Shown here: in pieces, positions 28,956-37,852 of the stretch
How positions within the stretch are numbered: the first letter of the stretch is position 1
Layout of the letters: each line of letters opens with the position of its first letter
NCBI RefSeq assembly: GCF_048565625.1
Contig: NZ_JBLZUR010000002.1
Location: 1,922,001 to 1,986,000, forward strand
Source: JBLZUR01 sp048565625
Lineage (GTDB): Bacteria > Pseudomonadota > Alphaproteobacteria > Sphingomonadales > Sphingomonadaceae
Reading direction: 5' to 3'
Length of the DNA: 64,000 nt
Made by a program: the position numbers and the translations under genes
The notes under the pieces: generated by a model
Database searches by the model: none
Seen by the model: the letters and a program-made list of their open reading frames with translations, nothing else
Told to the model about the DNA's origin: nothing

Positions 28956-29185
28956 CGGTCTTTTTCACGTCCGACACCCACTTCGGGGACCATCGCACAA
29001 TCAACCTCTGGAAGCGTCCTTTCGCGAGCACTGCCGAGATGGACGCTCTCCTCATACAGCGTTGGAACGCGGCCGTCTCGCTTCCGGACGAGGTCTGGCA
29101 CCTCGCACCTCCACAAGCTCGACGTCCGGGTAGCGGGCGAGGCTTCCGGCCCCGTTCGTACCCGCGTACTGCCGGCCCAAGGTAG
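28952..29185 (+). pseudogene. Metallophosphoesterase, N-terminal fragment
   Basis: The ATG at 28952 overlaps the natural end of the lyase-like gene. The first 50 residues are those of a small phosphoesterase: FFTSDTHFGDHRTINLW with the metal ligands D-x-H, then MDALLIQRWNAAVSLPDEVWHL. The normal continuation (GDF...GNND..H motifs) is missing; the frame turns into low-complexity Arg/Pro sequence and stops. It was probably once coupled to the lyase-like gene, and both have decayed. Confidence 0.6.
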
Positions 29186-29226
29186 ATGAGCTTGGGGTCG
29201 ATCAGGGTTCGCGGGAACGCGCCCGG

Positions 29227-31785
29227 TTAATAGTGGAAGCTTGCCTGCAACATTACTTCACGACCTCGAGCGACAACACCGCGCTGTTCGCTGATCGTGA
29301 GCGGCGCCGCGATGCCGCCTGTACGATCGCCGGCAAACAGCAGGTAGTACTTGTTCGTCAGATTTCGGCCGATCAGCGAGACTTGCCAGCTCCCGTCTTC
29401 GGCGCCGACCCTGGCACTCGCGTTGAACCGCCAGAAGTCATCCTGCCGCGATGAGGGCGCAAACGAATCGCTCGCGTAGTAACCCGAGCTGTAGAAAGCA
29501 TCGCCGGTCAGGCCAAACTCCAGACGGTCTGCCGCTGGCAGGGTCATCTCGAACCCTGCGTTTCCGCTGAAGTCGGGCGAGCGGGCTGGCGAGCGGCCAT
29601 CGAGCACCGCCTTGAGGATTGGAGCCCCCGATGCGGTCAACGCCCGCCCACCGCTGCTATTGGTCACGAACGAGCACCCCGGAGGCGGTGCCGCAGTCTG
29701 AGCGACGCTGGCCGGCACGGTATAGCCGTAACATTGACCCGTGTAATTCCGGAACCGATTTCTGACATAGGCGATCGCAGTATGGAGTTGAAGGACGCTG
29801 GACGCCTTGAACGCCGCCTCTAGCTCAAAGCCCCGCTGACGCACTGCGCCGGCGTTATTGATTTGGAACCGGATGGCGGTCGCGTCGTACGTCGTGACCT
29901 GCAAGTCGCGGAAGTTGTATCGGAAGGCAGAAGCAGTAAGCCGCAGCCGGCGATCGAATAGCTCAGCTTTCGCGCCGGCCTCGAAGCCTTTCACTGTCTC
30001 GGAGTTGAAGTCGAAGTCGCCGATCGTCGAGCTCGTCTGCAAGGGACTTGTTATACCAAAGCCGCCGGACTTGAAACCTGTTTTGTAGGCCGCATAGATC
30101 GTTGACCCTGGAACCGGATGGTACGACAGCGTGACTTCCGGCGAGATGTTACTGTCCTTAAAACGTCCTGCGAGAATACCGGGGGCCGGGTCAGTCGAGC
30201 TCGGATAGATCGTGGCAAGCGTGTTGAACTGCCCTAGCGCTGAATTCACCCCATAATGGTTCTGGTTAAACGTCTTCTTCCGCTCGGAAGTGTATCGTGC
30301 ACCCGCTGCTAACTCCAGCTTCGACGTGATCTCCCACGTACCTTGCCCGAAGACGGAATAGGTTCGGCCATCTAGGGTTGCATCCTTCACGTAGGTGACA
30401 AGCTGGTCGGCCATCGGGTTGTAGCTGAGATCAGCACGAAAGTTGGTGTGATTATAGAGTGCGTCACGCGTGTCGCCGAAGTACGCACCCAGCAGGAAGT
30501 TCAACGCGCCGTCGAACTTTGTGAGGAGCCGGAGCTCCTGAGAGAAGCTGCGATAGCTCGTGTTCTCATAGGTGGTCAGCGCGTTGTCGACAGTGTGCGT
30601 CAAACCGGAAACGCTTCGATACCGATTGAAAATTTGGCCCGTAAGCGAGGTGAGGCTGAAGTCATCGTCCTCGTACTTCAAAGTTAGCGAGGCCGTATAC
30701 GCCTTGTTCACACCCCTCGAACGGTTGTCGCCGTTCAGAGCGGGAATGCGGTCGGCGATTGCTGGCACGATATTGCTGAAGGACACGTGATTGTCGGCCT
30801 TGCATTCACCGAACGGATCCACGACGCCAAAGGACCGAGGCCAGCCGTCCCGGCAAGGGCCGATATTCTGCGACGTCGAACCACCGCCCTGATCGTGGCC
30901 GATGAGGCCAAACAGCTTAACCGTAGCTGAAAAGGCACCGTCGTCGTCATAGGCGAGCGTCAGTCGGGCAAGCTTCTCATCATCGCCGACACGCCTACTA
31001 CGCGGCCCCGGCAGGCGTCCCGACGACGCCGGGAGCGCGGCGGGGAAAAAGGGATTAGCCGCTGCCTGAGCATCATTGTGCAACCAGCCCTTGGCGTCAC
31101 GAAAGCGGATAGCAAGCCGTGCGCCGAGCGTCTCTGTCAGCGGGCCTGAAATATGACCTTCGGCCATAAACTCGTCTGCGACAAATTCATAACCGACCCG
31201 GCCTCCGACCTCGAAGTGGTCTGTCGGCCCAGCGGTCGTAATCGATATGACGCCTGCTGGGCTATTTTTTCCAAAGAATAGCGCCTGCGGTCCCTTGAGA
31301 ATCTCGACCTGTTGAAGATCGAAGAAGCCTAAGGTGGCCACGCGCCCCGAGGATGACTGAATGCCGTCGATCGCGACCGAAACAGGCTGCTCATAGCCGA
31401 CCTGCGTTGGCGGCGAGCTGATGCCTCGGATCGCGATCGAGCCCCCGCCAATCGTCCGGTAATTGCCGACGATAACCGTTGGAGTCAGCTCTCCAATCTT
31501 CGTAAGATCGACCGCATTATACTTGCCGATCTGCGAAGCAGAAAGAACAGATACCGCAACCGGCGTCTCCATCAGCCCTTCCGACCGAAGCCGCGCCGTA
31601 ATCACGATGTCGTCAGCGGTCCCTTGCAACGGCTCATCGGCGGGAGACGACGCGCTCGTTGAAGGATTGGACTGGTTCGCAGCAGCTTCCCGCTCAGCTG
31701 CTGCTGCCGAATGGGAAAGCGACGCACCCAGACATGACGCAGCGAGGGCGGCCGAACGCAACCTTCGCCCGAAGCTTTTCCGCAT
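29227..31785 (-). CDS. TonB-dependent outer-membrane receptor of the catabolic island
   Basis: An 852-residue receptor. ATG 31785 is chosen for the GGGAG site nine bases upstream and because it opens the signal peptide MRKSFGRRLRSAALAAS ending in SAAAA. Then come a TonB-box-like DDIVITARLR, the plug (METPVAVSVLSASQIG ... QVEILKGPQALFFGKNSPAGVISI) and a long barrel ending VMLQASFHY with a terminal aromatic residue. Operator site A (31896-31911) lies about 110 bp upstream in the orientation of this gene, tying it to the island. Import of the pathway's substrate is inferred. Confidence 0.93.
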   Translation of the reverse strand: MRKSFGRRLRSAALAASCLGASLSHSAAAAEREAAANQSNPSTSASSPADEPLQGTADDIVITARLRSEGLMETPVAVSVLSASQIGKYNAVDLTKIGELTPTVIVGNYRTIGGGSIAIRGISSPPTQVGYEQPVSVAIDGIQSSSGRVATLGFFDLQQVEILKGPQALFFGKNSPAGVISITTAGPTDHFEVGGRVGYEFVADEFMAEGHISGPLTETLGARLAIRFRDAKGWLHNDAQAAANPFFPAALPASSGRLPGPRSRRVGDDEKLARLTLAYDDDGAFSATVKLFGLIGHDQGGGSTSQNIGPCRDGWPRSFGVVDPFGECKADNHVSFSNIVPAIADRIPALNGDNRSRGVNKAYTASLTLKYEDDDFSLTSLTGQIFNRYRSVSGLTHTVDNALTTYENTSYRSFSQELRLLTKFDGALNFLLGAYFGDTRDALYNHTNFRADLSYNPMADQLVTYVKDATLDGRTYSVFGQGTWEITSKLELAAGARYTSERKKTFNQNHYGVNSALGQFNTLATIYPSSTDPAPGILAGRFKDSNISPEVTLSYHPVPGSTIYAAYKTGFKSGGFGITSPLQTSSTIGDFDFNSETVKGFEAGAKAELFDRRLRLTASAFRYNFRDLQVTTYDATAIRFQINNAGAVRQRGFELEAAFKASSVLQLHTAIAYVRNRFRNYTGQCYGYTVPASVAQTAAPPPGCSFVTNSSGGRALTASGAPILKAVLDGRSPARSPDFSGNAGFEMTLPAADRLEFGLTGDAFYSSGYYASDSFAPSSRQDDFWRFNASARVGAEDGSWQVSLIGRNLTNKYYLLFAGDRTGGIAAPLTISEQRGVVARGREVMLQASFHY

Positions 31786-31895
31786 TGATCCCACTCCCAA
31801 GGCTCGCCTGATCCGCCTACGCATGTCTCCGCGCTAGCGTCCGCCTGTTTAAGCTGTTCCAGTTAGGCGCTCGTTGCGCGTGCACTCTTTCGTCG

Positions 31896-31911
31896 GCAAC
31901 ACACGTGTTGT
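31896..31911 (-). promoter_or_regulatory. Operator site A, GCAACA-CACG-TGTTGT
   Basis: One mismatch from ACAACA-N4-TGTTGT. On the minus strand it reads TTGACAACACGTGTGTTGC, so a TTGACA-like -35 (31909-31914) overlaps the half-site, facing the receptor gene 29227-31785. The architecture is identical to sites B and C. Confidence 0.65.
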
Positions 31912-32236
31912 CAATCGCTCGAACGACAATTAATTGTATTGGAGCTTCAGCGTACGTCAGTGTACGCCCTTAATACACACATCATGCCTGATCGGCCGGG
32001 CTGGTTAATCGGACGGAGGCGCGCAGTGCAGAACGTCAGCCGCGTCGATCAAGGCTCAGGCTTCTGCGAGAGCATGGAGCCTCGGGTTTATGCCGCCTGC
32101 GGCGCGTCCGCTCCGACCGCGCGACATCCCATTTCAGCCCACAGGCTTAAGGCCATTTGGCGCCGGCGATAGCTCGCGTCGAACATGACAGCTTGCGACT
32201 AACCCTCGCCGCAGACAACCCCACCCTACCCCATTG

Positions 32237-32252
32237 ACAACATATATGTTGC
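32237..32252 (+). promoter_or_regulatory. Operator site B, ACAACA-TATA-TGTTGC, over a TTGACA -35
   Basis: One mismatch from the shared operator. A consensus TTGACA (32234-32239) overlaps its left half, and TATGAT (32259-32264, spacing 19) is a possible -10. A bound protein here would block the promoter of the thiolase gene. Confidence 0.7.
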
Positions 32253-32420
32253 CAGGTTTATGATCTAGTGGATTATCGAATTGGTCGGATGCTGTCGCCG
32301 TTCAAACCGGCTCAGCGGCACCGGTTTCGAAGATGCGCCGGAGCTACTTCCCTCGAAAACTAAGCGTTCCCCCACAGACTGCATCCCGAGATGCGTACTC
32401 TGTAACAGCAGGAGAGTTCA

Positions 32421-33596
32421 ATGCGTAGTGCCCTGATCGTCTCAACAGCTCGCACGCCGATCGGCCGCGCTTATCGAGGAGCATTCAACAACCTGCCGTC
32501 GCCCACCCTTGCATCGCACGCAATTCGCGCGGCGGTCGAGCGCGCGGGGTTGGCGGGCGAAGAAATCGAGGATGTCGTTATGGGGGCCGCCCTCCAGCAG
32601 GAGACGCAGTATACCATCGGCCGGAACGCAGCACTCAGAACTGGTCTGCCTGTTACTGTGCCTGGCCAGTCGATTGATCGTCAGTGCGCATCGGGACTTA
32701 TGGCAATTTCCATCGCGGCTAACCAAGTTGTGCTCGACTCGATGGATATCTGTGTTGCCGGAGGCGTCGAGTCCGTTTCCCGCGTTCAAACTAAGGCTCT
32801 TCGGACGACAGCCGATCCCGAGCTGGAGGCGATTTTACCTGAAGCTTACATGCCTATGCTTCAGACGGCCGAGGTGGTTGCCAAACGCTATAAGATCGAT
32901 CGCGAGAGGCAGGATGAATATGCCTTGCGATCGCAGCAACGTACGGCGGCAGCACAGGCCGCTGGTGCCTTCGACGATGAAATCGTGCCTGTGATGGCGA
33001 CGATGACGATTCAGGACAAAGCGACCGGGGAGGTCTCCGGCAGAGAAGTCACGCTGTCGAAAGATGAAGGCAACCGTCCCGAGACCACGATTGAAGGGCT
33101 GCGGTCCCTGGCACCGGTTCTTGGGGCCAACTCCGTCATCACCGCCGGCAATGCCAGCCAGCTTTCTGACGGGGCATCCGCCTGCGTGGTCATGGAGGAG
33201 CGTACCGTCGGCGCGCGTGGGCTGCAGCCGCTCGGCCGGTTCATGGGAGTGGCTGTGGCCGGCACCAATCCTGACGAGATGGGGATAGGCCCTGTCTTTG
33301 CGGTGCCGAAGCTCCTTCGCGCACACGGCCTGAAGATGGATGATATCGGCCTTTGGGAGCTGAATGAAGCCTTCGCAGTGCAGGTTCTGTATTGTCGTGA
33401 TCGCCTCGGCATTCCCGACGAGTTGTTGAACGTGAACGGGGGAGCGATCTCGATCGGCCATCCTTATGGGATGTCCGGCGCGCGCATGGCGGGACACGCC
33501 CTGATCGAAGGGAAGCGCCGCTCGGCCAAGTACGTCGTCGTAACCATGTGCGTCGGCGGCGGCATGGGAGCCGCAGGCCTGTTCGAGGTACTGTAA
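32421..33596 (+). CDS. Acetyl-CoA acyltransferase (thiolase)
   Basis: A 391-residue thiolase with the complete catalytic set: nucleophile Cys89 in SIDRQCASGL, His347 in SIGHPYGMSG and Cys377 in VTMCVGGGMG. The ATG follows AGGAGAG. It cleaves 3-ketoacyl-CoA to acetyl-CoA (or propionyl-CoA) and a shortened acyl-CoA, the last step of the beta-oxidation set whose other enzymes lie at 53.4-56.2 kb. It forms its own transcription unit with operator B in front. Confidence 0.94.
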   Translation: MRSALIVSTARTPIGRAYRGAFNNLPSPTLASHAIRAAVERAGLAGEEIEDVVMGAALQQETQYTIGRNAALRTGLPVTVPGQSIDRQCASGLMAISIAANQVVLDSMDICVAGGVESVSRVQTKALRTTADPELEAILPEAYMPMLQTAEVVAKRYKIDRERQDEYALRSQQRTAAAQAAGAFDDEIVPVMATMTIQDKATGEVSGREVTLSKDEGNRPETTIEGLRSLAPVLGANSVITAGNASQLSDGASACVVMEERTVGARGLQPLGRFMGVAVAGTNPDEMGIGPVFAVPKLLRAHGLKMDDIGLWELNEAFAVQVLYCRDRLGIPDELLNVNGGAISIGHPYGMSGARMAGHALIEGKRRSAKYVVVTMCVGGGMGAAGLFEVL

Positions 33597-33794
33597 TTGC
33601 GCTTCTTGCGGGTCTGGTCCTACGATTATCTCGCCTAAGGTTCGGCCCCGCAACTCTCCACCCTGTAATCATGTACACTCGCCGCCGAGGCAATCGTGCC
33701 TCCGCGGGGGTCTTGCCGTGTCTCGGACTCGGCAATGTTTGTGAAGATGCGCGTCAGGTGCCCATCTTCGACGAAATCCGCCGAGTAACGCTTG

Positions 33795-33810
33795 ACAACA
33801 CCTATGTTGT
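33795..33810 (+). promoter_or_regulatory. Operator site C, ACAACA-CCTA-TGTTGT (exact)
   Basis: An exact copy of the shared inverted repeat. TTGACA at 33792-33797 overlaps its left half, as in sites A and B. The downstream unit starts at 34025. No strong -10 is evident at the usual distance. Confidence 0.7.
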
Positions 33811-33866
33811 GCGGGATCGTGTTAGAAAGATCGGGGGTGCAGACCCTCGGCGAGGAGAGACTGCTC

Positions 33867-33953
33867 ATGGATTCGGCTTGGATTAGGTCGGCATTGTGGG
33901 ACCGCATCGATGCGCCCGTGCTGATTACGTCATGTCTACGCGATATCGCTTAG
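33867..33953 (+). CDS. Possible 28-residue leader peptide
   Basis: ATG 33867 has GAGGAG nine bases upstream and opens a 28-residue frame (MDSAWIRSALWDRIDAPVLI...) ending at TAG 33953, between operator C and the NTF2-like gene. It resembles no family I know. Its length is within what chance gives, so it is listed only because of the good ribosome binding site. Confidence 0.2.
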   Translation: MDSAWIRSALWDRIDAPVLITSCLRDIA

Positions 33954-34024
33954 TGCGGCGAGCCAATCCCACGATCAGCCATGAGCCGAAACTCGCAACC
34001 TGATAGAGAAGAAGGAATGATCCG

Positions 34025-34423
34025 GTGAGGAGTGCATCTGAGAGCGAGGCGGTCGTCCGAAAGTTCATGGAAGTGTTCTCCTCAGGAGACGCTGACGGCG
34101 TGGCGGCGATGATGGATCCCGACGCCACCTGGTGGGTGGCGGGGACGATGCCTATTTCTGGCACGTACACGCGGGAAGAGTTCAGGGCACTTCTCGTGGG
34201 AGTCAGCGACGCCTGCGACGGTCCTATACGGCTGATTCCGCACGAGTTCACCATTGATGGTGATCGCGTCGCAGTCGAAACGGAATCCATGGCCCAGACC
34301 TTAAATGGCAGGACTTACAATAATTTCTATCATTTCCTCTTTATCCTGAAAGGCGACAAGGTTCTCCGTGTAAAGGAATATCTCGATACGATGCACACCA
34401 ACGCTGTTCTTTGCACACCCTGA
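34025..34423 (+). CDS. SnoaL/NTF2-like (ketosteroid-isomerase-fold) protein
   Basis: A 132-residue protein of the NTF2-like superfamily: it starts with the helix SESEAVVRKFMEVFSSGDADGVAAMM, followed by DATWWVAG and strands ending in KVLRVKEYLDTMHT. GTG 34025 is chosen for GAAGGA eight bases upstream. Members act as isomerases, dehydratases or hydrolases on small hydrophobic molecules, and the catalytic residues vary, so the reaction is not assigned. It is the first gene after operator C and is probably co-transcribed with the receptor that follows. Confidence 0.75.
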   Translation: MRSASESEAVVRKFMEVFSSGDADGVAAMMDPDATWWVAGTMPISGTYTREEFRALLVGVSDACDGPIRLIPHEFTIDGDRVAVETESMAQTLNGRTYNNFYHFLFILKGDKVLRVKEYLDTMHTNAVLCTP

Positions 34424-34544
34424 CCCCCCGTTAGTTCGGTAACATACAAAAAAAAGACGTTGGCCTAAGCAAGTCCATAGTCTGACCTGCGCGAACTCGT
34501 CCGAATTGGACGCGCACCCAACAACAAAGATAGGGAGAGTAAAA

Positions 34545-36905
34545 GTGATTTCATCTCGTCGCGCGTTGGCTGTCTGCTTGCTCCACAGCCTTTCCTCGCC
34601 CGCTCTTGCGCAGACCAGTTCGACTGAGGCAGCGGTTCCGGCGAACACGGGTATCGGCGCGGCAGACGCATCGCAGGCGCAATCGCCATCCAGTGCCGCC
34701 ACCACGGCGCCCACCGACAATGGGATTGGCGAGATCGTCGTCACCGCCACCCGGCGCGCGGAAAATCTCCAGCAGGTTCCGATCAGCGTCTCCGCGATCA
34801 GCTCTGCCCAGTTGGCGAGTCGCGGTGTCGCCCTGACAAACGACCTGGCGACTGTCGCGCCGAATGTCACGGTTAACACCCAGTACGGCGAGACGCAGCC
34901 GAACTTCACCATCCGCGGCGTCGGCGTCGCGAACGAGTTCAACGTGAACGCAGCATCTCCGGTTGGTGTCTATGTGGACGACGTATATAAGTCCTTCCGA
35001 TTTACCCACGGCCAGTCTCTGTTCGATCTCGATCGTGTCGAGGTCCTGCGCGGCCCGCAAGGAACATTGTTCGGTCGTAATACAACGGGCGGTGCGATCA
35101 ATCTCATCACCCGCAAGCCTACGTTGAGCGGATCAAGCGGCTACGTCACGGCGGGTTACGGCAACTACGATCGCTACAAGGTCGAAGGCGCTTTGGAGAC
35201 GACCCTGAAGGACGATGAGGCGGGCATTCGGGTTGCTGGGTATCGGACGAAGCAGGACGGCTTTTTCCGCGAAGTCGATCCATCCGCCAACAAGTTCGGA
35301 TCTAAGCGGTATAACGGCGTTGATTCCTATGGCGGTCGCGTGACGCTTCGCATCAAGCCTTCGGACCGCTTCGACGTGACGCTGAGCGGCCAATATGGGC
35401 ATGACAATCCGACCGGCCCTGCACGCTATGCCTACGGTATCGTACCTAATGGCAGCGGCGGTTTCACCGACTTCAGCGGTTACTCGCGCTTCGACGATCC
35501 GCTGATCAAGAGCAAAAACCAGTTCCATATGAACGACATGGGCAAGTTCAAGACGATCTCGCGCTCGGGTATCCTGAACATGACCTGGAACGATGGCGAC
35601 CATTTCTCGGTGACCTCAGTCACCGGCTACACGTCCGGTCTCTATGATCTGAACGACGAGAGCGACGGCGGCCCCAATGGGCTGGTCGGCATCCACTACC
35701 GCGCCTCGACGAGGGATTTCAGCCAAGACGTGCGGATTAACTATGACTCGGATAATTTCAAGTTTATTCTTGGCGGATATTACGGAACGGACCGTTTGCG
35801 TGCGCGCAACGATCTTGGCTTCTTCGGGTTCTTGCCTGATGCGACGTCGCCTGGAACGTTCAACCCCGGCGTTTCCTCCTCGTTCAATGCGCTGCAAGTC
35901 TATGGCCAGGATCGTAAGTCAAAGGCCGTATATGGCGAGGGAAACTACAAGTTCAGTTCCAAACTCGATCTGACGATCGGACTACGATATACCGACGATC
36001 AGATTGAGTATGTAAATGGAAAATCCACCGTCTACTCAAATTTCTCGTCGACAGGCACGCCGTTGTTTCCGCTGTTTTCGAACTTGAATCAAAAGAATGG
36101 ATCCAAGAAGGTCTCCGGTCGAGCGATCCTCAACTATAATTTCGCGGACGACATCCATGCGTATGTGAGCTTCAGCCGCGGCCAGCGTTCGGGAACGTAT
36201 AATGGGTTCGCATATCAGAGTGCCTCGCAAGTTTACTTCGTTCCCCCGGAGCAACTCGACGCTTACGAAGGCGGGTTGAAGACGCGCTTCTTCGACAACC
36301 GCCTGCAGGTGAACGCGGCGGTATTCCACTATGACTATAAGGGTCAGCAGGTTCAGGAGATCCGCGGCGTCGTCGGCTTCCTGACGTCGGTCGATGCCAA
36401 AGTGGACGGCGCGGAGCTTGAGGTGATCGCGCGTCCGATCCCTGATCTTACACTGCGCGGCAATGTCGGCTATCTTGACACCCGGTATGCGGGTGGCTCG
36501 GTCATCTCCGGCGTCGATATCGGCGGCAACAAGCTGCCCTTCGCTCCGAAGATTACCGCCAATGGCGGCTTTGACTTCACCCTGGCGAAGATGTCCGCGG
36601 GCAACATCGTGGTGAGCGGCGATGCGCAGTATACCGGTCTGTTCTGGTATGACATCTTCAACGACGATCAACCGCCGCCCCCCGGCTTCACGCGCCAGAT
36701 CGTTCTGCGGCAGAAAGCCTACACGCTGCTGAATGCGCGGCTCAGCCTCGTGAACAGTGCCTTCACACTCGCGCTGTGGGGCAAGAACCTGACGAACAAG
36801 ACCTACTATCCGGCCGGGTACAACGTCGAAGGCGGGGTGGGCATCGATTATCAGGTGCGGGGCGCGCCGCGCACCTATGGTGTGGAAGGAACAATCCGTT
36901 TTTGA
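34545..36905 (+). CDS. TonB-dependent outer-membrane receptor
   Basis: A 786-residue receptor. GTG 34545 is preferred (GGGAGAG five bases before it; it opens the signal peptide ISSRRALAVCLLHSL...ALAQ); an upstream ATG at 34506 would bury the signal. It has a TonB-box-like GEIVVTATRR, the plug (LQQVPISVSAISSAQLAS ... VEVLRGPQGTLFGRNTTGGAINLIT) and a barrel ending in YGVEGTIRF. It is the second complete receptor of the island and is probably transcribed with the NTF2-like gene behind operator C. Confidence 0.93.
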   Translation: MISSRRALAVCLLHSLSSPALAQTSSTEAAVPANTGIGAADASQAQSPSSAATTAPTDNGIGEIVVTATRRAENLQQVPISVSAISSAQLASRGVALTNDLATVAPNVTVNTQYGETQPNFTIRGVGVANEFNVNAASPVGVYVDDVYKSFRFTHGQSLFDLDRVEVLRGPQGTLFGRNTTGGAINLITRKPTLSGSSGYVTAGYGNYDRYKVEGALETTLKDDEAGIRVAGYRTKQDGFFREVDPSANKFGSKRYNGVDSYGGRVTLRIKPSDRFDVTLSGQYGHDNPTGPARYAYGIVPNGSGGFTDFSGYSRFDDPLIKSKNQFHMNDMGKFKTISRSGILNMTWNDGDHFSVTSVTGYTSGLYDLNDESDGGPNGLVGIHYRASTRDFSQDVRINYDSDNFKFILGGYYGTDRLRARNDLGFFGFLPDATSPGTFNPGVSSSFNALQVYGQDRKSKAVYGEGNYKFSSKLDLTIGLRYTDDQIEYVNGKSTVYSNFSSTGTPLFPLFSNLNQKNGSKKVSGRAILNYNFADDIHAYVSFSRGQRSGTYNGFAYQSASQVYFVPPEQLDAYEGGLKTRFFDNRLQVNAAVFHYDYKGQQVQEIRGVVGFLTSVDAKVDGAELEVIARPIPDLTLRGNVGYLDTRYAGGSVISGVDIGGNKLPFAPKITANGGFDFTLAKMSAGNIVVSGDAQYTGLFWYDIFNDDQPPPPGFTRQIVLRQKAYTLLNARLSLVNSAFTLALWGKNLTNKTYYPAGYNVEGGVGIDYQVRGAPRTYGVEGTIRF

Positions 36906-37064
36906 CGGTTATCTCTACCATCACGTGTTTCGTACATCAGTCCGGTGGCCTGACACCCTTCCCGCAGGCCACCGCCCTGAGCAATGTTCGACTTGGTTGG
37001 GAGCCACCATCAGCAGGTCTGGTTGATCCCGAACGGCTGCCGACACATGGCAGGAGGCTGTTTC

Positions 37065-37811
37065 ATGAAGAGGCTTGAGCACAAAGTCGCGATCATCACC
37101 GGTGCGGCGCGCGGCATGGGAGAAAGTCATGCACGTCTCTTCGTATCCGAAGGGGCGAAGGTGGTTCTCACCGACTTGGATGCCGTCGCCGGCGAGGCGC
37201 TGGCCGACGAACTCGGTGAAGGTGCCCTGTTCACACTTCACGACGTCGCCGATCCGGACGCCTGGGGGCCGGTAGTCGATCTCGCGATTTCCCGGTTCGG
37301 GGGAGTGGACATCCTCGTCAACAATGCCGGGATTTTGGGACCGATCGCGCCCCTCGTCGATCTTGCGATACCCGACTATCTGCGGGTTTGCGCGGTCAAT
37401 CAGCACGCACAGTTCTTTGGCATGAAGGCGGTGGTGCCGGCGATGCTGGAACGTGGCGGCGGATCCATCGTCAACATCTCGTCCATCGCGGGGCTGGTGG
37501 CGAATTACGGGGCGCCGAGCGTTGCCTATGTGTCGAGCAAGTTCGCGGTTCGCGGGCTGACCAAGGCCGCAGCCATGGAATACGGCGGCCGGAACATACG
37601 CGTTAATTCGGTTCATCCTGGCTTCATTCGTACCCCGATGATGACAGAGGGTACGGACGACACGGGTGGTGACGCGCTGTCGCTCATCCCCCTCGCCCGC
37701 ATCGGCGAACCCGACGAGGTATCAAAGCTGGTTCTGTTTCTTGCCTCGGACGAGGCGTCCTACATCACCGGAGCGGAGCACGTTATCGACGCGGGCATGA
37801 CCACGCATTGA
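37065..37811 (+). CDS. Short-chain dehydrogenase/reductase
   Basis: A 248-residue classical SDR: the cofactor motif TGAARGMG (TGxxxGxG, residues 13-20), NNAGILG near 87, the catalytic Ser in IVNISSIAG, and Tyr-x3-Lys in YVSSK near 156. ATG 37065 is chosen because AGGAGG stands seven bases upstream. An acidic residue after strand 2 (LTDLD) suggests NAD(H). It probably oxidises an alcohol to the ketone used by the monooxygenases, or the reverse. It lies 41 bp before the luciferase-like gene. Confidence 0.9.
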   Translation: MKRLEHKVAIITGAARGMGESHARLFVSEGAKVVLTDLDAVAGEALADELGEGALFTLHDVADPDAWGPVVDLAISRFGGVDILVNNAGILGPIAPLVDLAIPDYLRVCAVNQHAQFFGMKAVVPAMLERGGGSIVNISSIAGLVANYGAPSVAYVSSKFAVRGLTKAAAMEYGGRNIRVNSVHPGFIRTPMMTEGTDDTGGDALSLIPLARIGEPDEVSKLVLFLASDEASYITGAEHVIDAGMTTH

Positions 37812-37852
37812 TCGAGAGCGGTTACGTTTAACGACAGACCCAGGAGTATCAG

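Larger units (their letters stand above)
31786..32420. promoter_or_regulatory. Divergent control region between receptor and thiolase genes
   Basis: About 635 bp without a supportable gene. It contains two copies of the island's inverted-repeat operator, one facing each gene (31896-31911 and 32237-32252). The stretch between them and the roughly 160-base leader before the thiolase show nothing further that I can recognise. Confidence 0.6.
33597..34024. other. Control region before the NTF2-receptor-SDR-monooxygenase unit
   Basis: About 430 bp with operator site C (33795-33810) and no established gene. The only coding hint is a 28-codon frame at 33867-33953, described separately. Confidence 0.5.
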
